Positions 25,792-32,680 of a DNA stretch of 34,477 nucleotides are shown piece by piece (position 1 is the stretch's first letter; each line of letters starts with the position of its first letter). This DNA is from Planctomyces sp. SH-PL62. GTDB lineage: Bacteria; Planctomycetota; Planctomycetia; Planctomycetales; Planctomycetaceae. The notes under the pieces were generated by a model. The model was not told the DNA's origin. It saw only the letters and a program-made list of their open reading frames with translations, and did not search any database. The translations under genes were made by a program, and so were the position numbers. The DNA lies in contig CAMDDX010000036.1 in assembly GCA_945893075.1 (NCBI GenBank), positions 1-34,477 on the forward strand, read 5' to 3'.

Positions 25792-26193
25792 TTACCGTCG
25801 CCACTTGCGGGTTCGCTGTTGCTCGGCGCAATGGACGCAGGTGCGAACGTAGGGGATCGCTTTGAGCCGCTCTTTGATGATGACCGCCTTCGCGGGCGGC
25901 TTCCCTTCGGCGAGGCAACTTTCGCAGAGGCCGTAGGTTCCGGCGTCGATCTTTTTCAGAGCCAGCGAGATTTCGTCCAGAATCTCCTGCTCGTTCTCGA
26001 CGAACCGGAGCGAGAAATCCTGCTCGTAGTTGTCGGTCCCCAGTTCGGCAATATGGGTCGGACTCTTCGAGTCGCCATCCCCATCGGCGCGGCGTAAGGC
26101 TCCGTCGGCCAATTGCTGGACGTCTCCGCGGAGACGTGTCTGGAGGACCAACAAAAGTGACTTAAACTCGCCCAGCTCAGTCTTTTTTAGCAT
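25792..26193 (-). CDS. DksA/TraR-family zinc-finger protein
   Basis: A 133-aa protein with a helical, coiled-coil-like N-terminus and a C4 zinc finger: C90 and C93 in YGLCESC, C119 and C122 in RTCVHC. DksA-type proteins enter the RNA polymerase secondary channel and adjust transcription with ppGpp. The frame is open far upstream to 26847 but overlaps the oxidoreductase gene there; ATG 26193 gives the usual family length and start (MLKKTELGEFKSLLL). No strong ribosome binding site. It precedes lspA on the same strand. Whether it is a true ppGpp cofactor cannot be told. Confidence 0.88.
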   Translation of the reverse strand: MLKKTELGEFKSLLLVLQTRLRGDVQQLADGALRRADGDGDSKSPTHIAELGTDNYEQDFSLRFVENEQEILDEISLALKKIDAGTYGLCESCLAEGKPPAKAVIIKERLKAIPYVRTCVHCAEQQRTRKWRR

Positions 26194-26471
26194 TTGAGGA
26201 GACCCATTACGGCTGACCACGCGGGATGTCCGGAAACCGTCACCCCGCCTCGCGAGGCTGCCGTCCGAGCACCTTCCTCCCTGAGCAACTTCAGGCCGAA
26301 ACCCGAACCGGCCACGTCCCTCGGCCGGTAAAAAGCGGCGGATTATCACTGGTTTTTCGCCGTTATCAAGCTGATAGCCGATGTCGTGCGAAAAAGTGAG
26401 CCAGTTTCCGCCAGGAGGCGAGCGATTCTCCGGATCGCTCCGAAGCTGCAACCAATAACCCTGCAAGCGAG
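26194..26471. other. 278-bp intergenic region upstream of the DksA-like gene
   Basis: Contains a small dyad GAGCGAT-N7-ATCGCTC (26420-26440) just after the oxidoreductase stop, which may act as a weak terminator. The rest should hold the promoter of the DksA-like gene; I could not place it with confidence. Confidence 0.4.
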
Positions 26472-27521
26472 TTACGCCGCTCGGCGAGCCGTTGCCACCG
26501 GCATCTGCTCGGAGATCAACTGCTGAGTGGCCAAGACTCCCAGAATCCGTTCGGCCACGGTCAGAGCTTCCAAGGCTACCGAGCCGGTCACGGTCGGAGT
26601 TGAGCCGGTTCGCACACACTCGACGAACTCCGCAATCTCCGCGGTCAGAGCGTCTTGCGGGGCGGGAATCTCCTGGTGGACTTCGATCAGCGAGCCGAAA
26701 ACTTCCTGCTTGAGCTTCTCGATGTCCGCACCCGGCTGCCGAGCTTGCTCGACCGGTGACAGGCCGTGACGCAAGCGGTCCGATGGCGAGTAAGTCGTCA
26801 ATTCCCGCGAGCCATAATCCACGTTCAAACATTGCGTCGCTGTCCAAACTGTGGCGGCACGGCGAGTCGTGGGATGAATCCGGCTGGCGGACAGATCGGC
26901 CAGGCAGCCGTTCTCGAAGATCAGCCGAACTTGTACGGCATCCTCATGTTCGCCCATCAAACGGATTCCGAACGCTTCGACTCGGCTGACCGGCGAATGG
27001 ACCAGCGACAGGATCAAATCCAAGTCGTGGATCAGCATGTCGTGTACGACGCCGATGTCAGTCGATCGAAAGCTGAACGGGCTAAGCCGCTCGGACCGGA
27101 TGTAGCGCGGTGCGTCACACTTCTCTCGCAGCGCTTGGAACGCGGGATTGAACCGCTCGACATGGCCGACTTGCAGGGTCGCCCCCGTTCGGTCGGCGAG
27201 CTGCACGAGCTGTCTGGCTTCGGCCAGGTCGGCGGCCAGCGGCTTCTCAACCAGCGAATGAATGCCGTTTTCGAGGAAGTCGGTCGCAACCCGAAAATGG
27301 AAGCCGGTCGGTACCGCGATGGTCACGGCATCCACGTCGTCGATGAGCACCCGATGATCCGCGACCCATTTCGTGTTCGCGGCCTCGGCCACCTTCTCGC
27401 CCTGAGCTTGGTTCGGGTCCGCAACGGCGATCAATTCGACCCCGGGAATCTGCGACACAATCCGCGCGTGATGCCGGCCAAGAGCGCCGACTCCAATGAC
27501 GGCCATTCGTAATTGAGACAT
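26472..27521 (-). CDS. Gfo/Idh/MocA-family NAD(P)-dependent oxidoreductase
   Basis: A 349-aa oxidoreductase. N-terminal Rossmann fold with AVIGVGALGRHHA (about 6-18), the EKPLA motif (about 92-96) and a C-terminal Gfo/Idh/MocA fold with H.(D/E)..H-type residues in HDMLIHDLDL. These enzymes oxidise or reduce sugars and sugar nucleotides. It follows lpxC and lpxA on the same strand. In some bacteria a Gfo/Idh/MocA enzyme near lpxA (GnnA) oxidises UDP-GlcNAc on the way to a diamino lipid A sugar; its aminotransferase partner GnnB is not in this window, so this is only a hypothesis. ATG 27521 has AGGGG 9 bases upstream; an ATG at 27530 is the alternative. Confidence 0.9.
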   Translation of the reverse strand: MSQLRMAVIGVGALGRHHARIVSQIPGVELIAVADPNQAQGEKVAEAANTKWVADHRVLIDDVDAVTIAVPTGFHFRVATDFLENGIHSLVEKPLAADLAEARQLVQLADRTGATLQVGHVERFNPAFQALREKCDAPRYIRSERLSPFSFRSTDIGVVHDMLIHDLDLILSLVHSPVSRVEAFGIRLMGEHEDAVQVRLIFENGCLADLSASRIHPTTRRAATVWTATQCLNVDYGSRELTTYSPSDRLRHGLSPVEQARQPGADIEKLKQEVFGSLIEVHQEIPAPQDALTAEIAEFVECVRTGSTPTVTGSVALEALTVAERILGVLATQQLISEQMPVATARRAA

Positions 27522-27566
27522 GCTTGCCATCCCCTGAATAAAACGAGGCTATGCCTCAAGCGCGTA

Positions 27567-27626
27567 GCCGAAGTCGTGAGACTTCGGTGAGTTGGTCGAA
27601 GACATCCGAAGTCTCACGACTTCGGC
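27567..27626. repeat. Inverted repeat J between lpxA and the oxidoreductase gene
   Basis: Two perfect 21-bp arms (27567-27587, 27606-27626) around an 18-base loop; each arm alone folds as CCGAAGTC-GTGA-GACTTCGG. It begins 6 bases after the lpxA stop. It may be a terminator or processing site, but its form matches the other REP-like doublets in this window. Confidence 0.88.
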
Positions 27627-27632
27627 GACAAG

Positions 27633-28484
27633 TTATGCCGCTTTGCGTTGTTCGTGCGTATTGATCGACGGCATGTTGCGGAAGACTTCGCGGCCGCGTC
27701 CCATCTTGCCGGCGTTCGTCAGGTCGATGAAGTTCAGCAGCGTGTGCAGCTCAATGGAATGAATGTCTTCATTCTGTTTCGAGAAATACTCACGCACCTC
27801 GGAGACGGTTTTGTGTTCGCGGAACAGCAGCTTGTAAGCCTGCCGGATGATCCCGATCGAAGACTCGGACACACCGGCGCGCTTCATGCCGACGTTGTTC
27901 ACGGTCTTGACCTCAAACTTGTCGCTGCCGGCAGCCATCATGAACGGGGGCACGTCCACCGTGCAGCGGCAGCCGCCGCTGATGAACGCCATCGTCCCCA
28001 CCGATGCGAAGTGATGCACCACTGTGTTGCCGGAAATGATGGCTCGGTCGTGGACATGCACGTGACCACCCAGCAACACGCCGTTGACCAGCATCACGTT
28101 ATTGCCCAGACAACAATTGTGTGCGACATGCGAGTTCGACATCAGCATGTTGTTGTGGCCGATACGAGTGCCGTGGTCTTCCTTCTCGGCTCCGCGGTTG
28201 ACCGTCACCCCTTCACGGAAGACGTTGTCGTCGCCGATCTCCAGCCAGGTCGCGGATTCTTGATAGCTGTAATCCTGCGGCTCGCCCCCGATGACGCAAT
28301 TCGTGAAGAAGCGGTTCCGTTCGCCGATCGTCGTGTGACCGATGACCGTGACGTTGTTGGCCAGACAGCAGCCGTTGCCGATCTTCACATGCGGGCCGAT
28401 AACACAGAACGGACCGATCTCGATGTCGTCACCGAGTTCGGCATGAGGGTCCACGCAAGCAAGCGGGTGAATCGTGTTGGCCAT
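27633..28484 (-). CDS. lpxA: Acyl-ACP--UDP-N-acetylglucosamine O-acyltransferase
   Basis: A 283-aa left-handed beta-helix acyltransferase that starts lipid A synthesis by moving a hydroxyacyl chain to UDP-GlcNAc (or an amino analogue). The hexapeptide-repeat fold runs through residues 1-190, the catalytic histidine is H122 in NSHVAHNC, GGEPQDYSY (66-74) matches the substrate loop, and the helical C-terminus begins near 195 (GMKRAGVSESSI). It is ~20 residues longer than E. coli LpxA at the C-terminus. ATG 28484 has AAGGATG upstream; the longer frame to 28541 lacks support. It lies between lpxC and the oxidoreductase gene, presumably in one operon. Confidence 0.95.
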   Translation of the reverse strand: MANTIHPLACVDPHAELGDDIEIGPFCVIGPHVKIGNGCCLANNVTVIGHTTIGERNRFFTNCVIGGEPQDYSYQESATWLEIGDDNVFREGVTVNRGAEKEDHGTRIGHNNMLMSNSHVAHNCCLGNNVMLVNGVLLGGHVHVHDRAIISGNTVVHHFASVGTMAFISGGCRCTVDVPPFMMAAGSDKFEVKTVNNVGMKRAGVSESSIGIIRQAYKLLFREHKTVSEVREYFSKQNEDIHSIELHTLLNFIDLTNAGKMGRGREVFRNMPSINTHEQRKAA

Positions 28485-28525
28485 GTGACATCCTTGTCGT
28501 AGTTCGTTTGGTCGTTGAACGGCAA

Positions 28526-28585
28526 AAAGTAGACCGGTCACTCCGTGACCGGAACCGTCGAGTCACGGAGTGACTCGTCTACTTT
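28526..28585. repeat. Inverted repeat F between lpxC and lpxA
   Basis: 24-bp arms 28526-28549 and 28562-28585 with two mismatches. Each arm is a hairpin with loop TCC (or GGA): CCGGTCAC/GTGACCGG in the left arm, CGAGTCAC/GTGACTCG in the right. The two mismatches between arms are both compensated inside each arm. Ends one base from the lpxC stop. Confidence 0.9.
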
Positions 28586-28586
28586 C

Positions 28587-29465
28587 TTAAACGGCTTCTG
28601 AACAAGTCGAGCTTTGATGGGTCAGTAGAATGTGTCGGACGAGGTCGTGATTGTGCCGGTGACCGGAGCGATACGCGTTGAAATAGCCGCGCAGGTCTGA
28701 ACCGATCAGGGCAAAGTCACCGAGACAATCCAAAATTTTGTGACGCACCGGTTCATCGGGAGTGCGCAGTTCGTTGTCGATGACATTGCCGCTGGCGTCG
28801 AACACAAGCAAATCTTGAGAAGTCATCCGCAGGCCGTAGCCGGCAGCTCGAAGTGCGGTGACTTCAGATTCCAAGACAAACGTGCGTGCGAAGGCGATGT
28901 CGCGGACGAATGATTCTGGAGTAATCTCGGCCGTCAGATTTTGCGGCGGGATGGGAGAGCGGTCGCCGTAGTCGAGCTGATAAGTGATTGCGAGACCGCA
29001 GTGATTCATCGGCCGAGCGGAGACCTCGACCTCGGATTCGTCGGCGCTCACTTGCACCGGCATCCGCAACGAGATGACTTCGCGCAGATGGTCTTGCTCG
29101 ACGCAGCCGGCTTCGATCAGCAGACGGCAGATCTCCAGGCACGAACCGTCAAAGCCAGGGACTTCCGGGCCGTTGAGTTCGATCAGACAGTTGTCGATTT
29201 GCAACCCGGCGAGGGCCGCCATGACGTGCTCGATCATCTCAACCTGAACGGAGTCGCGAGCGATCGTGGTCCGCCGCAGACTGGAGGCGACGAATTCGAT
29301 CCGAGCCGGAATCGGCGCTGAACCAGCCACGTCCACTCGCTGAAACGCGATCCCATGATCCGCCGGAGCCGGAAGAAAACGCAGTCGGACGTCGGACCCT
29401 GTGAAGAGACCGACGCCCTGCGTTTCGACCGATTGCCGAAGAGTGCGTTGCGAGCGGAGCAGCAT
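28587..29465 (-). CDS. lpxC: UDP-3-O-acyl-N-acetylglucosamine deacetylase
   Basis: A 292-aa zinc deacetylase that carries out the first committed step of lipid A synthesis. Zinc ligands H80 (MIEHVMAAL), H242 and D246 (RHKILDCLGD), with H269 in SGHRHNH as the likely general acid; the start ..LRQSVETQGVGLFTG and FDGSC (105-109) are family blocks. Single-domain, not fused to FabZ as in Bacteroidetes and some planctomycetes. It lies 26 bases after the OmpH/Skp-like gene and upstream of lpxA. Full length and intact, so the organism is expected to make a lipid A-type glycolipid. Confidence 0.96.
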   Translation of the reverse strand: MLLRSQRTLRQSVETQGVGLFTGSDVRLRFLPAPADHGIAFQRVDVAGSAPIPARIEFVASSLRRTTIARDSVQVEMIEHVMAALAGLQIDNCLIELNGPEVPGFDGSCLEICRLLIEAGCVEQDHLREVISLRMPVQVSADESEVEVSARPMNHCGLAITYQLDYGDRSPIPPQNLTAEITPESFVRDIAFARTFVLESEVTALRAAGYGLRMTSQDLLVFDASGNVIDNELRTPDEPVRHKILDCLGDFALIGSDLRGYFNAYRSGHRHNHDLVRHILLTHQSSTCSEAV

Positions 29466-29491
29466 GTCGCGGACTTTCGCGCGAGAATCGA

Positions 29492-30187
29492 CTACTTGTT
29501 CTGATTGGCGATGCGTGGCGTGCCAGTCGCCGGGCCACCGGTCTGCTTCAGAGAACGGTCGTAGGTCGAGTTCAGATACTTGATGACGCCGTCCGTCAAA
29601 TCGTCTTCCGGGCGGTGGTAGACGATGACGCGGTTCATCACCAACTGCATCTTGTTCATGTCGTCGCCGTCGAACGTATCCGAGTTAAACCGCATGACCA
29701 TCGTGTAGCCAAACCTGTCCGCGAACCGGCCGACGACTTCCATCGCTTCCAGATAGACGGTCTTGAGCAGTTCGGCTTCTTTGCGGATCAGATCGCGCTG
29801 CGAGTTCTTGCGGAACGATTCGAATTCACCCGCCATTTGCGTCTGCTTCTTTTCGAGCTGGATGAATTCGGCGCTGCCCGTTTTGAACTGCTTCATCTCT
29901 TCGATGATCTTCTGGATTTGGGCAGACTGTTTCTTGGCGCTCTCTTCGCTGACGGAGAACTCCGCCTTCCAGTCCTCTTTGAGCGCCTCGATCTTCTTGT
30001 ATTCCTTGAAGACGCGGCCCATGTCGATGAGGGCGATCTTGTGCGGCGGATCGGCGGCGGGAGCGGCTGCCGCAGCAGCAGAGGTCGCCTTCTTGGTTCC
30101 GCCCGTCGCCGGGTTCTGCCCGTAGGCGTTGACGAACACGCTGGCCAAGCAGGCCAACACAGCAGATGAAATCAGAAGTTTTCTCAC
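29492..30187 (-). CDS. OmpH/Skp-family periplasmic chaperone
   Basis: A 231-aa exported protein with a signal peptide (VRKLLISSAVLACLASVFVN), an Ala-rich linker and an OmpH/Skp domain (from IALIDMGRVFKEYKK, about 48) with a long coiled coil (about 65-150). Skp-like proteins carry outer-membrane proteins through the periplasm. I chose the GTG at 30187 because AAAGGAG stands 10 bases before it and it begins the signal peptide; the frame is open to 30265. Next to lpxC as skp-lpx clusters in many Gram-negatives, which supports an outer-membrane role. Long low-complexity linker is unusual. Confidence 0.88.
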   Translation of the reverse strand: MRKLLISSAVLACLASVFVNAYGQNPATGGTKKATSAAAAAAPAADPPHKIALIDMGRVFKEYKKIEALKEDWKAEFSVSEESAKKQSAQIQKIIEEMKQFKTGSAEFIQLEKKQTQMAGEFESFRKNSQRDLIRKEAELLKTVYLEAMEVVGRFADRFGYTMVMRFNSDTFDGDDMNKMQLVMNRVIVYHRPEDDLTDGVIKYLNSTYDRSLKQTGGPATGTPRIANQNK

Positions 30188-30537
30188 GGCAAATGCACTC
30201 CTTTGCGGGCCGAGACGAATGATCGGGGTTGGTGATCCGAGATCCGCAGAAGCGGATTCGGTCACAGCTCTCGGTTGCGGATCGCGTTAAGCCAACGCGG
30301 TCCTGGCCAAGGGCGGCGTATTCTGCACACCTCCGGAATTGCGTCAATACGAGTCTGCGCGCCTTGGACGCACGATGCTCTTTGCGCGCGAGCCGGGGTC
30401 AGGTGTTCTGATTTCTGTTTTGGCTGTGGAATTGCCGTCGATGGTCATGGCCTGACAATTTTTCAATCCACACTTGGTTCCGATTACGACGCCAAAACAG
30501 AAATCAGAACACCTGACCCCTCGCCGGTTCTGCGCGT
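30188..30537. other. 350-bp intergenic region upstream of the OmpH/Skp gene
   Basis: Contains dyad ATCCGC-AGAA-GCGGAT (30242-30257), a stronger hairpin GGATCGCGTT/AACGCGGTCC (30279-30303, one G-U pair) and repeat G (30395-30520). No credible gene. The hairpin could end transcription from the Rieske gene upstream of the chaperone promoter. Confidence 0.5.
30395..30520. mobile_element. Inverted-repeat element G (MITE-like, 126 bp)
   Basis: Perfect 29-bp terminal inverted repeats, 30395-30423 and 30492-30520, starting GGGGTCAGGTGTTCTGATTT, around a 68-bp core without an open frame. The arm has a small inner hairpin TCAG-GTGTT-CTGA. Form and GGGGTCAGGT ends are those of short non-autonomous elements moved by a transposase elsewhere. 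Confidence 0.85.
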
Positions 30538-30855
30538 CTAAACGCGGACGAATACGCCGCCCTCTTCGATCCTGACCTCAAACGATGTCTGGCAGATGCG
30601 CGGATTCAAACAGTGGTTTCCATTGGCGACTTGAAACTGCCAGCCATGCCACGGGCAAGTCACGACTCCATCCTTGAACTTTCCTTTGGCGAGCGGGCCG
30701 CCCTGATGCGCACAGATTCCGTCGATCGCATGAAACTGACCAGCGTCGTTAAACAGCGCGACGATCCGTCCGCCGACCGTGAATTCCTGGCTGCTGCCCG
30801 GCGGCACATCGTCCACTCCCGTGAGTACGTACCATTTGGCGGCTTGGTCTGACAT
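30538..30855 (-). CDS. Rieske [2Fe-2S] ferredoxin-like protein
   Basis: A 105-aa soluble Rieske protein. The cluster ligands are C48 and H50 (GICAHQGG) and C67 and H70 (VTCPWHGW), with normal spacing. Small stand-alone Rieske proteins resemble NirD and dioxygenase ferredoxins and pass electrons to an oxygenase or reductase. No such partner is in the window, so its pathway is unknown. Divergent from the ASKHA gene, with 99 bases between the starts. Confidence 0.92.
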   Translation of the reverse strand: MSDQAAKWYVLTGVDDVPPGSSQEFTVGGRIVALFNDAGQFHAIDGICAHQGGPLAKGKFKDGVVTCPWHGWQFQVANGNHCLNPRICQTSFEVRIEEGGVFVRV

Positions 30856-30954
30856 CAGATGATCCCCAGAGTTATCGGAAGCGAACCGCTGCGGCTATTC
30901 TTCGCCGAACGTAGCTTAGCAGTTTCCTTCCTGCACTTAGCGGCCTCAACCCTC

Positions 30955-31992
30955 ATGCAAGTCCTTGGTCTCGACATTGGCGGAGCGAACATCAAAGCGG
31001 CGACCGACACCGCCGAGGCGTTGTCAGTCCCATTAGAAATCTGGCGCTCGCCGGATCGGCTGGTCGATACGTTGGTGCCGATCATGGATCGGTTCTCGGC
31101 CGCCGAGATCTTAGCCGTCACGATGACCGCCGAGTTGGCCGACTGTTTTGCCACCAAAGCCGATGGTATCGACCGAGTTTTGAGAACCGTGGAAGTCGTC
31201 GCTGGCAAACGGCCGATTCGCGTGTGGCAAACATCGGGCGAGTTTGCTTCCACGCAAGAAGCGAGAGACGAATCGCGACTGACGGCCGCAGCAAACTGGC
31301 ACGCGCTCGCGACGTTCGTGGGCCGACTGACTCCGCGCGGTTCGGCCATGCTCATCGACATCGGCTCGACGACCACCGATCTGATTCCGTTGTTGGATGG
31401 ACTACCAAATCCGACTGGCCACACCGACATCAAACGCCTGCAATCAGGCGAGTTGGTTTACTGCGGAGTGCGTCGCACGCCGTTATGTGCGTTGACGGAA
31501 TGCGTGCCGCTGGGCAATGCGAGTTGTGCGGTCGCGGCCGAACTGTTTGCGACGATCTTTGACGTTTATCTGTCGTTGGGTGACATCCCCGAGAACTCGG
31601 CCGACTGTCTGACGGCAAATGGCCGACCGGCCACGATCGCCGCCGCACATGATCGGCTCGCGCGGTCGATCGGCGGAGACGTTTCGGAAATCACGCTCGC
31701 CGAGACACACCGCATCGCGGAACACATTGCGGAGAAGCAACTCCGCCGATTGTGCGATGCCGCGGAAGTCATCGCTGCGCGGATGTCCGGCCCGTGCGAC
31801 AACGTGCTGATCTCAGGCAGCGGAGCCTTTTTAGCTCGGCGCGTCGCAGCCCACACGCCGCGACTGCAAAACGCGACGATCACCGCGCTCCCGGAACTGT
31901 TCGGTCCGAGCGTCTCCGATGCGGCGTGTGCGTTCGCCGTCGCGAAGCTCGCGGCGGAACGTGAGCTGAAGTTCTTTGGCGCGTCACGTTGA
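30955..31992 (+). CDS. ASKHA-fold H4MPT-linked C1 transfer pathway protein (hydantoinase/oxoprolinase-like, MfnF-like)
   Basis: A 345-aa protein of the hydantoinase/oxoprolinase-related ASKHA group found with tetrahydromethanopterin-dependent C1 genes in planctomycetes and methylotrophs. Phosphate motif 1 is LDIGGANIKAA (6-16), phosphate motif 2 is LIDIGSTTTDLIPL (133-146), and an adenosine-type ISGSGAF motif lies near residue 283. The archaeal relative MfnF joins building blocks of the methanofuran cofactor, so a role in making a methanofuran-like cofactor is a reasonable inference. ATG 30955 begins directly with the fold; the frame is open to 30859. No clear ribosome binding site. No other C1 genes are in the window. 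Confidence 0.82.
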   Translation: MQVLGLDIGGANIKAATDTAEALSVPLEIWRSPDRLVDTLVPIMDRFSAAEILAVTMTAELADCFATKADGIDRVLRTVEVVAGKRPIRVWQTSGEFASTQEARDESRLTAAANWHALATFVGRLTPRGSAMLIDIGSTTTDLIPLLDGLPNPTGHTDIKRLQSGELVYCGVRRTPLCALTECVPLGNASCAVAAELFATIFDVYLSLGDIPENSADCLTANGRPATIAAAHDRLARSIGGDVSEITLAETHRIAEHIAEKQLRRLCDAAEVIAARMSGPCDNVLISGSGAFLARRVAAHTPRLQNATITALPELFGPSVSDAACAFAVAKLAAERELKFFGASR

Positions 31993-32000
31993 GTGAGTGC

Positions 32001-32089
32001 GCCCCATTCGCTGTCTCTCTAAATTCGCTGTCGCCTCTGCGACTTGACGGAGAGATCGACAGCGAAGTTAGAGAGACAGCGAATGGGAC
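32001..32089. repeat. Repeat family B, copy 2
   Basis: Arms GCCCCATTCGCTGTCTCTCT (from 32001) and TAGAGAGACAGCGAATGGG (to 32087) in a ~90-bp inverted repeat. The arms match copy 1 (17646-17765), including ATTCGCTGTC as a direct repeat inside each arm, but the core is shorter. It begins 9 bases after the ASKHA gene stop. Confidence 0.88.
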
Positions 32090-32115
32090 GCCTGCGGAAC
32101 CGCAGGGTGAAAGAC

Positions 32116-32655
32116 TCACGCTTGCGCGACGCGCGAGCGAGGGGCTTTCGCTGCCGTTCCTCGCTTGCGCGTCGGGTTGGTGTTGCCAAACACCGCTCGC
32201 AAAAATGCCGATGCTTGGCGTGTGATTCCGGGTTGGGAACTTTCACGCGGGCCCGCCACGTTGAGTACTCGAATCGAATTCGCGGTCATCCAATCGTGGA
32301 CCTGCTGCTCAATCGCGTGGCGCAGATCGACCACCAGGCAGGGACGTCGATAACGCTCGACGAACGTCTTGGTCAGCGCGGTTCCGCCGCGCAATGGTCC
32401 GCGTGAGAGAATCAATGTGCCGTCCGAATCCTTGACGTTCAGAGCCGTCCGTTCGGCGTAGTTGGTGGTCGGCGATTCTTGCAGCGGGTATTTCACCGGG
32501 AGCGGTCCGTCTTCGGCGCGACGTCCTTTCGGACACCAACCGCCGCAGGGGATGCTCAACTCCAAAGCCACATCCAAGGCCGCGCGATCCACTCCGGTCT
32601 GTCCGCCAGAGACGACCTTCTCCAGTCGCCATGCTGTGCCCGTCCCTGCTGCCAT
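32116..32655 (-). CDS. YpsA-like Rossmann-fold nucleotide-binding protein (putative molybdenum carrier family)
   Basis: A 179-aa protein with SGGQTGVDRAALDVAL (16-31), CGGWCPKGRRAEDG (37-50) and a TNYAERTALNV block, the signature of the putative molybdenum carrier/YpsA-related family (Rossmann-like, related to the SLOG group). Function is not established. GGAG stands 7 bases before the ATG. The last ~22 residues, from NTNPTRKRG onward, are coded by repeat K, which also supplies the stop; the conserved domain ends before this, so the tail is an added piece. Confidence 0.85.
   Translation of the reverse strand: MAAGTGTAWRLEKVVSGGQTGVDRAALDVALELSIPCGGWCPKGRRAEDGPLPVKYPLQESPTTNYAERTALNVKDSDGTLILSRGPLRGGTALTKTFVERYRRPCLVVDLRHAIEQQVHDWMTANSIRVLNVAGPRESSQPGITRQASAFLRAVFGNTNPTRKRGTAAKAPRSRVAQA
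32128..32173. repeat. Palindromic repeat K coding for an NPTRKRG tail
   Basis: GACGCGCGAGCGAGG (32128-32142) pairs with CCTCGCTTGCGCGTC (32159-32173), one mismatch, around a 16-base loop. Read on the minus strand it gives the C-terminal peptide NPTRKRGTAAKAPRSRVAQA of the YpsA-like protein. Confidence 0.8.
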
Positions 32656-32680
32656 CCCTGAGCTCCGACTTTGAGAACGG

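Noticed and set aside
26194-26847. Upstream extension of the DksA-like frame to 351 codons
   Set aside because: Would overlap the oxidoreductase gene on the same strand and does not match the DksA family; the family start is at 26193.
30275-30541. 88-codon plus-strand frame upstream of the OmpH/Skp gene
   Set aside because: Runs through both arms of repeat G and has no domain or ribosome binding site.
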